A DNA stretch of 7,105 nt from DATJQA01 sp041169145. GTDB taxonomy: Bacteria; Patescibacteriota; Minisyncoccia; UBA6257; 2-01-FULL-56-20. Under the pieces are notes generated by a model that searched no databases, was not told the origin of the DNA, and saw nothing but the letters and a program-made list of their open reading frames with translations. Both the position numbers and the translations under genes were made by a program. Positions 1-5,241 of the stretch are shown here, in pieces. Location of the stretch: the NCBI GenBank assembly GCA_041169145.1, contig JBEEJO010000042.1, positions 1-7,105 of the forward strand, in the 5' to 3' direction. How positions within the stretch are numbered: the first letter of the stretch is position 1; each line of letters starts with the position of its first letter.

Positions 1-276
1 ACCATTGCGTTCTGGAATCCGAAAACGAAGTCATATGAGGAGCGCACAATGACGGAACCGCTGGAGATCGTTTCGCTTACGGGAAACGTGTCGAGCGTGA
101 ACGGCCATATTGCCGTTCACGCCCACGGCTCATTCGCCGATTACGGCCATCGCACATGGGGCGGGCACGCAAGCCGCGTCATGGTCTCCGCGACATGCGA
201 ACTGCTGCTCACGCCGCTTTCGGGAACGCTGAAACGCACGCCAGACCTGGATACCCGGCTCAATTTGCTCCACTGA
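1..276 (+). CDS. PPC/DUF296-domain protein, C-terminal part (5' end outside window)
   Basis: The reading frame is open from base 1 and ends at TGA 274-276, giving 91 visible residues; the gene starts upstream of the window. An internal ATG at 49 is unlikely to be the start, because the codons before it continue the domain (a Tyr-Glu-rich strand of the kind that precedes the core). The visible part matches the second half of the PPC (plants and prokaryotes conserved, DUF296) fold: EIVSLTGNVS, then a His-x-His strand (HAHG), then RTWGGH, then VSATCELLLTPL near the end. Such bacterial proteins are small, trimeric and often called DNA-binding, although the real function of most is unknown. The His/Arg cluster typical of the N-terminal half cannot be checked here. 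No terminator is evident in the 49 bases before the next promoter. Family assignment is fairly secure; function is not. Confidence 0.82.
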   Translation, partial: TIAFWNPKTKSYEERTMTEPLEIVSLTGNVSSVNGHIAVHAHGSFADYGHRTWGGHASRVMVSATCELLLTPLSGTLKRTPDLDTRLNLLH

Positions 277-307
277 ACATCGCGGCCTTCTTTTCGGATT
301 TCGGCGA

Positions 308-316
308 TGGTATACT
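308..316 (+). promoter_or_regulatory. Extended -10 promoter for the 85-residue protein gene
   Basis: TGGTATACT reads as an extended -10 element: TG at 308-309 and TATACT at 311-316, matching TATAAT at five of six positions. The hexamer at the -35 distance (TTCTTT, 288-293) is a poor match, which is common for extended -10 promoters. The expected transcription start, about 7 nt after the hexamer, falls at 323-324, only 2-3 nt before the ATG at 326. The transcript would therefore be leaderless or nearly so. No Shine-Dalgarno is present, which agrees. Confidence 0.6.
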
Positions 317-325
317 ACGGGCGAA

Positions 326-583
326 ATGAAGGGGTTTGAAGGCGAACCGAATACGTCTGATGTTGAGAATGAACCCGTTCTCGAAGCGAGCGCGGCAGAG
401 GCCGCGCTTATCCTGGCGCAGAAGTTGATGAGCTACGGCAGTCCCGGCGTTCCGCCCGAGGAACTCGCGGAACGGGCTTCCTATTTGAAAGAAGCCGAAG
501 CATTGCTCGCAAGCGCTGACCTCAACGATGAGTGGGTGAAAAGCGTTTTGCGCGAGAGCGTACAAAAAGCGAAGGAAGCGTAA
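326..583 (+). CDS. Small acidic helical protein of unknown function (85 aa)
   Basis: I do not recognise this protein. It begins at ATG 326 just after a -10 element and ends at a TAA that forms the first bases of the terminator hairpin; these flanking signals are the best argument that it is real. The first 20 or so residues are acidic and probably unstructured. The rest reads as amphipathic helices: an Ala/Leu-rich segment at about 22-36, a turn containing Gly-Ser-Pro-Gly-Val-Pro-Pro at about 38-44, then PEELAERASYLKEAEALL, and a Lys-rich C-terminal helix. There are no cysteines, signal peptide or membrane segment, so it is probably cytosolic. The opposite-strand frame over 260-565 is Cys-containing and shows no family features. 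It converges with the carbonic-anhydrase-like gene. Confidence 0.62.
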   Translation: MKGFEGEPNTSDVENEPVLEASAAEAALILAQKLMSYGSPGVPPEELAERASYLKEAEALLASADLNDEWVKSVLRESVQKAKEA

Positions 584-619
584 CCAAAAATCCCCGGTCT
601 ACCCGGGGATTTTTGGTTA
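581..619. terminator. Bidirectional intrinsic terminator
   Basis: This is a perfect inverted repeat with arms at 581-597 and 603-619 around a 5-nt loop (TCTAC). Each strand presents a CCCCGG/CCGGGG core followed by five T residues, so it can act as a rho-independent terminator for both converging genes. The outermost TAA of each arm is the stop codon of the gene entering from that side: plus strand 581-583 and minus strand 619-617. Confidence 0.9.
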
Positions 620-1039
620 TCGTACTTGGTTTATATGTATCGCGCCATCCGGTTCCAGCTGGGCGACGGCCATAATGACCGCGAGGTCGGGAAATCTTTC
701 ATGCACAAGCTTTTTCGCTTCGGCGAGGTCGGTGATGTGCTTCGCGTCTTCCGTTGCGCGGTCGGAGAACGCTGCGCGGCCGCCGTAGGCGCCGCAATCG
801 GTGTGATTCAGGAGGATGACCTCGGAAATGTGATGCAGGCGTTTTGATATTTCTATTTGGCTGAGCACAAGTTCGCGGTCGGCGTCATTCGCGGGAGAAA
901 CGAGATTCTTCGCCGCCCCGGCCAAGGAGACGATATCGCAGTTGTCCATCAGGCCGTTCTCTTCGAGATGTTTTTTGATGGCGCTTCCGAAACGGAAGTC
1001 TATGCAGTGGAGAAGGAGTGCGCGACATTCGTGCTTCAT
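617..1039 (-). CDS. Putative carbonic anhydrase (compact beta-type, Pro_CA_2-like)
   Basis: This 140-residue protein has the zinc and active-site pattern of beta-type carbonic anhydrases: Cys12-x-Asp14-x-Arg16 in HCIDFRF, and His79-x2-Cys82 in NHTDCGAYGG. In the beta family Cys, His and Cys bind zinc, and the Asp/Arg pair gates the fourth ligand and positions bicarbonate. The enzyme interconverts CO2 and bicarbonate in the cytosol. The segment LAGAAKNLVSP at about 39-49 fits the conserved strand between the two zinc motifs. The protein is shorter than classical beta enzymes (about 200 residues) and fits the compact putative carbonic anhydrase family. ATG 1039 lies directly before the core fold, but no Shine-Dalgarno precedes it. 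A separate transcription unit is likely, as a terminator lies upstream and a bidirectional one downstream. Activity is inferred from motifs only; such compact forms could have another zinc-dependent role. Confidence 0.82.
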   Translation of the reverse strand: MKHECRALLLHCIDFRFGSAIKKHLEENGLMDNCDIVSLAGAAKNLVSPANDADRELVLSQIEISKRLHHISEVILLNHTDCGAYGGRAAFSDRATEDAKHITDLAEAKKLVHERFPDLAVIMAVAQLEPDGAIHINQVR

Positions 1040-1059
1040 GACTATATGGTGTGCGATGA

Positions 1060-1088
1060 GTAATATGCGACGGAAGATATTGTCGCAA
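1060..1088 (-). promoter_or_regulatory. Possible sigma-70 type promoter for the carbonic anhydrase gene
   Basis: On the minus strand TTGCGA (1088-1083) and TATTAC (1065-1060) are separated by exactly 17 nt; each matches consensus at four of six positions. Transcription would begin about 13 nt before ATG 1039. The location just after the terminator of the preceding gene makes a promoter expected here, but other weak AT-rich hexamers exist in the same gap. Confidence 0.4.
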
Positions 1089-1111
1089 ATAATAGTGGAT
1101 GGGGCAAGGTA

Positions 1112-1157
1112 TAAAAAACGAAAGGCCTCGCGTCCGCCGAGTGGCGAGCGCGAGGCC
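1112..1157 (-). terminator. Intrinsic terminator after the 198-residue protein gene
   Basis: Read on the minus strand, GGCCTCGCG (1157-1149) pairs with CGCGAGGCC (1132-1124). An inner CGCC/GGCG stem and GAGT/ACTC-type tetraloop lie at 1135-1146, and the tract TTTCGTTTTTT follows (1123-1113). It begins 19 nt after the stop codon of the gene at 1177-1773. The A-rich side lies only toward low coordinates, so it works mainly for minus-strand transcription. Confidence 0.85.
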
Positions 1158-1176
1158 CGAGGGGTGAGTGGGGAGG

Positions 1177-1773
1177 TCAGGCGGCTGCGCGGTAGCGCAT
1201 CCAGCTATCTCGTGACACAAAGTACGTACGAGGCCTTCCGTCCTCGTGGCGAATGTGCACGAAACATGCCACCTTAATGCCGGGAATCGCCCGCTTGACG
1301 TTCTCCTTTGCGACGAACAGCCGGTCAACGACGGTGTTGAAGTCCATGTCCTGTGCGTAGGCATAACCGCACGGAGCATGCGCATAGAGCGCCACCGTGT
1401 CGATTCCCTTCATCGCACGGGCCGCGGCTGCTTCCCCGAACGGATCGATGACGGCAACGCCGAGTCGTTCCAGGATGAACCGGAAAAGCGCGAGCAAGAT
1501 AAGCCCAAGCCAGCGCCAGCGCATGCCGCGGACGGTGAGGCGAAGAGCGCCGCCATTCCATCCGAACGTATGGACGCGTGCCCCGTTGCACTTGGCCTTG
1601 ACGAACTCCGCTTCTTTCGTGAAGAGATCGAAGAACTGGTCTCCGTCCGAACACGTTTTGAGGATGCCGCCGTTCTGCCGGTCGAGTCGATGACCGTCAA
1701 CCTCTCGCAAGACGTGCGCTTGTTGCGCTCGTCCTATCTGGTCGCTATCGCGAACGGTAAGGTGAAGCCCCAA
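1177..1773 (-). CDS. Divergent carbonic-anhydrase-like zinc protein (198 aa)
   Basis: TTG 1773-1771 is chosen as start because GGAGGT lies 7 nt upstream; the gene ends at TGA just before a strong terminator. The protein has Cys41-x-Asp43 in TCSDGDQFF, a Gly-rich strand GWNGGALRL at 71-79, and His132-x2-Cys135 in HAPCGYA. These occur in the order and spacing logic of beta-type carbonic anhydrases. The C-terminal part (PGIKVACFVHI, then DGRPRTYFVS) fits the closing strands of that fold. The Arg that normally pairs with the first Asp is absent: position 45 is Asp. A hydrophobic stretch rich in Trp and Leu (about 86-109) lies between the two motifs. It contains Arg and Glu, so it is more likely a buried or peripheral helix than a true membrane span. 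The overlapping plus-strand frame at 1246-1812 lacks any motif. Zinc binding is a fair inference; carbonic anhydrase activity is doubtful. Confidence 0.68.
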   Translation of the reverse strand: MGLHLTVRDSDQIGRAQQAHVLREVDGHRLDRQNGGILKTCSDGDQFFDLFTKEAEFVKAKCNGARVHTFGWNGGALRLTVRGMRWRWLGLILLALFRFILERLGVAVIDPFGEAAAARAMKGIDTVALYAHAPCGYAYAQDMDFNTVVDRLFVAKENVKRAIPGIKVACFVHIRHEDGRPRTYFVSRDSWMRYRAAA

Positions 1774-1780
1774 GTTAGCT

Positions 1781-1786
1781 ACCTCC
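1781..1786 (-). promoter_or_regulatory. Strong Shine-Dalgarno before a TTG start
   Basis: GGAGGT on the minus strand, 7 nt before TTG 1773-1771, is an optimal ribosome binding site and decides the start of the 198-residue protein. It is the only strong Shine-Dalgarno I find in front of any gene in this window. Confidence 0.78.
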
Positions 1787-1810
1787 TGTATTTGAGTTGT
1801 CGGCGGGACT

Positions 1811-1839
1811 AAGAATCAAAAGCCCCAGGAACCGGGGCT
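1811..1839 (-). terminator. Terminator of the atp operon
   Basis: On the minus strand AGCCCC (1839-1834) pairs with GGGGCT (1826-1821) around a 7-nt loop, followed by TTTTGATTCTT. It lies 36 nt after the atpC stop codon. It also separates the operon from the next gene, whose start lies about 40 nt further on. The stem is short (6 bp) and the T-tract interrupted, so some read-through into the downstream gene is possible. Confidence 0.75.
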
Positions 1840-1875
1840 CATGATATCCCAAAATAGTTGAAAAGTCAATATGCG

Positions 1876-2121
1876 CTACCCCTCGTCCACGATACACTTC
1901 GCACGATTGTCAGCACTCACCTCCAAAAAACCGGAACTGACCGGCACAAAATGCTCTTTTTTCGCGCTGTCCACGATAGCGATGGTGCCTTTCGCAAGTT
2001 CGGAGATGAGCGGCCGATGATGGTCGAGGATGGTTATCTCGCCGGACGTCGTTTTGACGTTCACGGACGCGGCATCGCCCTCGTAGAGAACTTTTTTGAG
2101 CGAGTACACCGAGAATTTCAT
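1876..2121 (-). CDS. atpC: F1Fo ATP synthase subunit epsilon, short form (beta domain only)
   Basis: The epsilon subunit caps the foot of gamma and joins the rotor to the c-ring. This 81-residue product contains the N-terminal ten-stranded beta-sandwich domain: the opening strand FSVYSLKKVLYEGDAASVNV, the conserved GEITILDHHRPLI at about 27-39 (equivalent to the family's GE.GILPGH.PL), and FLEVSADN near 65-72. It stops where the domain ends. The two-helix C-terminal domain, which inhibits ATP hydrolysis in many bacteria, is missing; usual proteins have about 130-140 residues. The sequence reaches a clean TAG followed by the operon terminator, with no helix-coding remnant in the 36 nt between, so this looks like a natural short form rather than a frameshift. 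The ATG lies 8 nt after the atpD stop, so translation is probably coupled. Confidence 0.92.
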   Translation of the reverse strand: MKFSVYSLKKVLYEGDAASVNVKTTSGEITILDHHRPLISELAKGTIAIVDSAKKEHFVPVSSGFLEVSADNRAKCIVDEG

Positions 2122-2129
2122 CGGAGTGT

Positions 2130-3503
2130 CTATTTGACTTCGTCAATTCCGCCTTTCATGTAGAAGTTCTCTTCCGGCATGTCGTCGTACGTGCCATCCA
2201 AAATTTCGCGGAAGCTGCGAACGGTATCTTCACGCTTCACATATTTACCGGCCGAACCGGTAAAGGCTTCGGCGACGAAGAACGGTTGCGAAAGGAAGCG
2301 CTGTATCTTTCTCGCGCGGTTCACGGCCAGGCGGTCCGATTCCGAAAGTTCCTCAATACCGAGAATAGCGATGATGTCCTGGAGCTCTTTGTATCGCTGA
2401 AGCGTTTTTTGAACGTCGCGGGCGGTTTCGTAGTGTTCCTTGCCGACCACCTTCGGATCAAGCGCGGTAGAGTTCGAGGCGAGGGGATCAACGGCGGGGT
2501 AGATGCCGATCTCGGTCAATGCCCGGGAGAGCACGATGGAACCGTCCAGGTGCGAGAAAGTCGTTGCCGGCGCGGGGTCGGTGATGTCGTCCGCCGGAAC
2601 ATACACGGCCTGTACGGAAGTGATGGAACCCTTATCGGTTGAGGTGATACGTTCCTGAAGCTCCGCCATTTCGGATGCGAGAGTCGGCTGATACCCAACG
2701 GCCGACGGCATGCGTCCCAAGAGTGCCGAGACCTCCGAACCCGCCTGCGAGAAGCGGAAGATGTTGTCGATGAACAGTAGTACATCTTTGCGCTCTTCAT
2801 CACGGAAATACTCGGCCATCGTAAGCGCGGAGAGCGCGACACGCGCGCGGGCTCCCGGCACTTCGTTCATCTGGCCGAAGACGAGCGCGGTTTTCTTGAT
2901 AACACCCGATTCCTGCATGTCGCGGTAGAGATCGTTCCCTTCACGCGAGCGTTCGCCGACGCCCGCGAAAACGGATGCGCCGCCTGCGACCTCGGCGACA
3001 TTCCTGATAAGTTCCTGAATAAGGACCGTCTTGCCCACGCCAGCGCCGCCGAAGAGGCCTACCTTGCCGCCCTTCGTGAACGGTGCGATGAGATCGATGA
3101 CCTTAATGCCCGTTTCAAATACTTCCGTTTTCGTTGCTTGCTCCGAGAATTTGGGGGCATTGCGATGGATGGGCCAGCGTTTCGCATGCTTCGCGAACTT
3201 GCCCGGCGCATTCAACGCTTCGCCGCGCACGTCAAAGATATTGCCGAGCGTTTCGGGGCCAACGGGCACTTCAACCATCTTGCCGGTGTCCACGACTTCC
3301 TGTCCGCGCGCGAGGCCATCGGTGGATTCAAGGGCGATGGTGCGGACCCGCCCCGGCTCCATGTGCCGTACCGTTTCCAGAACGATGTCTTTGTTCCCGA
3401 GTTTGGTTATGAGCGCGATGTAGACGGCGGGAAGCTTTTCCTTTTCGTCAAAGGTGACATCCACGACCGGCCCGATGATCTGTGCGATTTTTCCTGTTTT
3501 CAT
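2130..3503 (-). CDS. atpD: F1Fo ATP synthase subunit beta
   Basis: This is the catalytic subunit of the F1 head: three copies alternate with alpha and make ATP from ADP and phosphate as gamma turns. The 457 residues are close to the usual 460-480. Visible landmarks are the N-terminal barrel (GKIAQIIGPVVDV), Walker A GGAGVGKT at 152-159, the catalytic Glu184 in GVGERSREGND, Walker B LLFIDNIFRF with Asp246, and the signature PALDP-type segment PAVDPLASNS at about 336-344. The lever loop that pushes gamma, normally DELSEED, reads EELSESD at 384-390 and so has lost one acidic residue. The ATG follows the Nudix stop by 4 nt with no Shine-Dalgarno, so translation probably depends on coupling to the upstream gene. 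All residues needed for catalysis that can be judged by eye are present. Confidence 0.98.
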   Translation of the reverse strand: MKTGKIAQIIGPVVDVTFDEKEKLPAVYIALITKLGNKDIVLETVRHMEPGRVRTIALESTDGLARGQEVVDTGKMVEVPVGPETLGNIFDVRGEALNAPGKFAKHAKRWPIHRNAPKFSEQATKTEVFETGIKVIDLIAPFTKGGKVGLFGGAGVGKTVLIQELIRNVAEVAGGASVFAGVGERSREGNDLYRDMQESGVIKKTALVFGQMNEVPGARARVALSALTMAEYFRDEERKDVLLFIDNIFRFSQAGSEVSALLGRMPSAVGYQPTLASEMAELQERITSTDKGSITSVQAVYVPADDITDPAPATTFSHLDGSIVLSRALTEIGIYPAVDPLASNSTALDPKVVGKEHYETARDVQKTLQRYKELQDIIAILGIEELSESDRLAVNRARKIQRFLSQPFFVAEAFTGSAGKYVKREDTVRSFREILDGTYDDMPEENFYMKGGIDEVK

Positions 3504-3507
3504 ATGG

Positions 3508-3930
3508 TTATGAATCGTAATAGTTGCTCTTTGATTTGTACGCCTCTATTGCCATGGTACACGCATAGAATAGCGGTGAAGGAAGGTTGTCGATTGGATA
3601 CCATCCCCAATTTTCGGTTTTCGTCGGCTCGAGCACCGCTGGATCTCCATCTTTCCAGTCGGCGAGTAAACCAATGTGTACGTAGTGCTTCGGTGTCCAT
3701 TTCTTGATGTTGCCGAGGCAAAGGAATCGGATATTCGCAATCTCAATGCCTGCTTCTTCTTTCGTCTCCCGTTTCGCGCACTCCGCAAACGATTCCATAT
3801 ATTCCAGATGACCACCGGGGAAAGCATATTCGCCGTCACCATGCGAACCACGGCGTTTACTGAAAAGCACATTGCCGTCCTTGAGGATCATAACGCCCAC
3901 ACCGACTTTCACCATTTGTTCTTGCTCCAT
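3508..3930 (-). CDS. Nudix hydrolase, NUDT15-like, inside the atp operon
   Basis: A complete Nudix box runs from Gly40 to Ile62: GHLEYMES, then REtkEEAGI with the Glu residues that bind Mg2+. The only deviation is Thr56 where an aliphatic residue is usual. The start VKVGVGVMILKDGNVLFSKR, the segment GSHGDGEYAFPGG, the strand PKHYVHIGLLADW (about 80-92) and EPTKTENWGWY (101-111) resemble the NUDT15/MTH2-like subgroup. Members of that group hydrolyse modified or ordinary nucleoside triphosphates to monophosphates. The protein is cytosolic and 140 residues, of typical length. ATG 3930 is used here; Met6 is an equally plausible start and begins right at the conserved core. The gene sits with 4-nt gaps between atpG and atpD, so it is surely co-transcribed with them. 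Sampled 60-base lines are about 48-55% GC, against about 65-73% in sampled lines of atpA and atpG. The exact substrate cannot be told from sequence. Confidence 0.93.
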   Translation of the reverse strand: MEQEQMVKVGVGVMILKDGNVLFSKRRGSHGDGEYAFPGGHLEYMESFAECAKRETKEEAGIEIANIRFLCLGNIKKWTPKHYVHIGLLADWKDGDPAVLEPTKTENWGWYPIDNLPSPLFYACTMAIEAYKSKSNYYDS

Positions 3931-3934
3931 AGTT

Positions 3935-4876
3935 TTAGTTTAGCGCTTCCGCTCCCGCGGTGATCTCGATGATCTCTCGCGTGATGTTCGCCTGGCGTGA
4001 CTTGTTGTACTGGAGCGAGAGCTCTCCGGCGAGTTCCGAGGCGTTGTCGGAGGCGCTCTTCATCGCCGCACGCCGCGCGGCGTGTTCGGAAGCATTTGCT
4101 TCAAGCACGAGATGATAGACCTGCATCAGAACGAGGTGCTGGGCGAGATCGGTGAGTATCGCCTCGGGCGAGGGCTCAATGAGATAATCCGTGGCTTGGC
4201 GCCCTGTTCTTGGCGCAAGGAGTCCGATTTCTCCGCGTTTGCGAAGCTCGGCATAGCGGCCGGTCTTCGGAATGAGCTCATCCGCCGTCTCGCGGAGTCG
4301 CGTGATATCAATGGGAAACAGTTCACGCCGCACGACCTCCTGCAAAAGCGCCGAGCGAAAGTTCATGGAAAAAACGATAACGCGGTCCCACTCGCCTGAG
4401 AGGAAGCCATGTACGAGAAGTTCGGCGATCGGTTGCACCTGCTCCACGGCCGTATAGTCGCCGACGCGGGTGAATTTCGCGCGAAGCGCGCCTTTCTTTT
4501 CCAGATAGTTCGCCGCCTTCTGGCCGACGGCGATATACGCGGCGTCGGGAATGTTCTCTTGCGAGATGAACCGGTCGAATGTTTTCACTACATTCGCATT
4601 GAACGCGCCCGCAAGACCCTTATCGGACGTGACAAGGACGAGCACCGTCTTTTTCACCGTGCGGCGTTCAAAAAGCGGGGGAAGCGATACGCCGTCCGCG
4701 GCCGAGAGATTGGCCAGTAGTTCCAATGCGGCGTAAGCGTACGGACGGGAATTGAGGGCCAACTCCTGGCTCTTGCGCATCTTCGTCGCGGCGACCAATT
4801 CCATCGCGCGCGTGATCTGATTCACGTTCTTCACACCGCCGATGCGCCGCTTGAGATTTTGAAGGGATTCTGCCAT
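3935..4876 (-). CDS. atpG: F1Fo ATP synthase subunit gamma
   Basis: Gamma is the rotating shaft inside the alpha3beta3 head. The N-terminal helix carries the conserved LKRRIGGVKNVNQITRAMELVA and KMRKSQ (about 8-36). The central Rossmann-like domain has TSDKGLAGAFN at 83-93 (family form TSDRGLCGGFN). The C-terminal helix has ASEHAARRAAMKSASDNA (262-279) and YNKSRQANITREIIEI, ending AGAEAL as usual. At 313 residues it is about 25 longer than the Escherichia coli protein. The extra length appears to lie in a charged stretch at about 193-232 of the central domain, before the C-terminal helix. The ATG lies 29 nt after the membrane protein stop, the widest gap in the operon, without a Shine-Dalgarno. 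The Nudix gene follows after 4 nt. Confidence 0.96.
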   Translation of the reverse strand: MAESLQNLKRRIGGVKNVNQITRAMELVAATKMRKSQELALNSRPYAYAALELLANLSAADGVSLPPLFERRTVKKTVLVLVTSDKGLAGAFNANVVKTFDRFISQENIPDAAYIAVGQKAANYLEKKGALRAKFTRVGDYTAVEQVQPIAELLVHGFLSGEWDRVIVFSMNFRSALLQEVVRRELFPIDITRLRETADELIPKTGRYAELRKRGEIGLLAPRTGRQATDYLIEPSPEAILTDLAQHLVLMQVYHLVLEANASEHAARRAAMKSASDNASELAGELSLQYNKSRQANITREIIEITAGAEALN

Positions 4877-4905
4877 GAGAATAGGGGATAGGATTTAGCC
4901 AATAA

Positions 4906-5241
4906 CTACTGTGGTTGCGGATGCCGGTTTTTGTATTGCGCAACAAGTGCTCGTGCCAGAAAATAGTAAAGAGCCGGGCTGATCAGTGTTCCGATAGTGA
5001 TAAGCGTCCAACCGAGCGTATTCGGCATGCAAAACGCATCTCTGCAATTCGTGACATCAACTCCAATTTCGATAGTGATGGCATACAGCCATGTAAATGG
5101 TATGACCGCAGGCACGAAAAATATTTCCCAGACATCTGTGTCGAGCGCCATTGCAATAATTGCAAAGACGATAAATGCGATATGGACGAGGACTATGCCG
5201 CCGAAAGCTTTCTTGGTGGATTGAAGAAAATAATTCATCAT
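4906..5241 (-). CDS. Unrecognised three-helix membrane protein inside the atp operon
   Basis: I do not recognise this 111-residue protein. It has three clear hydrophobic segments at about 14-33, 38-60 and 75-99. A short N-terminal stretch with Lys10-Lys11 precedes the first, and the tail YKNRHPQPQ is basic. By the positive-inside rule the basic residues at both ends are hard to reconcile with three spans, so one segment may be re-entrant or the topology mixed. The loop between segments two and three has Cys66 and Cys71 (NCRDAFC), which could form a disulfide or bind metal. No AtpI or Fo subunit motif is seen: there is no essential carboxylate in a c-like hairpin and no subunit a signature. 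Its ATG overlaps the atpA stop as ATGA, and a second ATG follows at once. Sampled lines are about 45-48% GC, well below neighbouring atp genes, which hints at later insertion. Confidence 0.8.
   Translation of the reverse strand: MMNYFLQSTKKAFGGIVLVHIAFIVFAIIAMALDTDVWEIFFVPAVIPFTWLYAITIEIGVDVTNCRDAFCMPNTLGWTLITIGTLISPALYYFLARALVAQYKNRHPQPQ

Noticed and set aside
260..565. Minus-strand frame opposite the 85-residue plus-strand protein
   Set aside because: The plus-strand choice is supported by a -10 element just before its ATG and by its stop in the terminator; the minus frame would have to start across from the terminator without signals.
1041..1046. TATAGT hexamer on the minus strand just before ATG 1039 as a -10 element
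   Set aside because: It ends 1 nt before the ATG, so transcription would begin inside the gene; the paired hexamers at 1060-1088 fit better.
885..1385. 166-codon minus-strand frame overlapping both carbonic-anhydrase-like genes
   Set aside because: It is in a different frame from both, runs through a strong terminator hairpin, and is Arg/Thr/Ser-rich like an out-of-frame translation.
1177..1773. Possible frameshift in the 198-residue gene because its first 35 residues look unusual
   Set aside because: The Shine-Dalgarno and TTG start are in frame with all later motifs, and I see no better continuation in another frame.
1246..1812. 188-codon plus-strand open frame over the 198-residue minus-strand gene
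   Set aside because: It has no recognisable motif, runs into the operon terminator hairpin and lacks a promoter or ribosome site. The minus-strand frame has Shine-Dalgarno, terminator and paired zinc motifs.
3138..3707. 189-codon plus-strand open frame spanning atpD and the Nudix gene
   Set aside because: It crosses two certain genes on the other strand and has no motif of its own.
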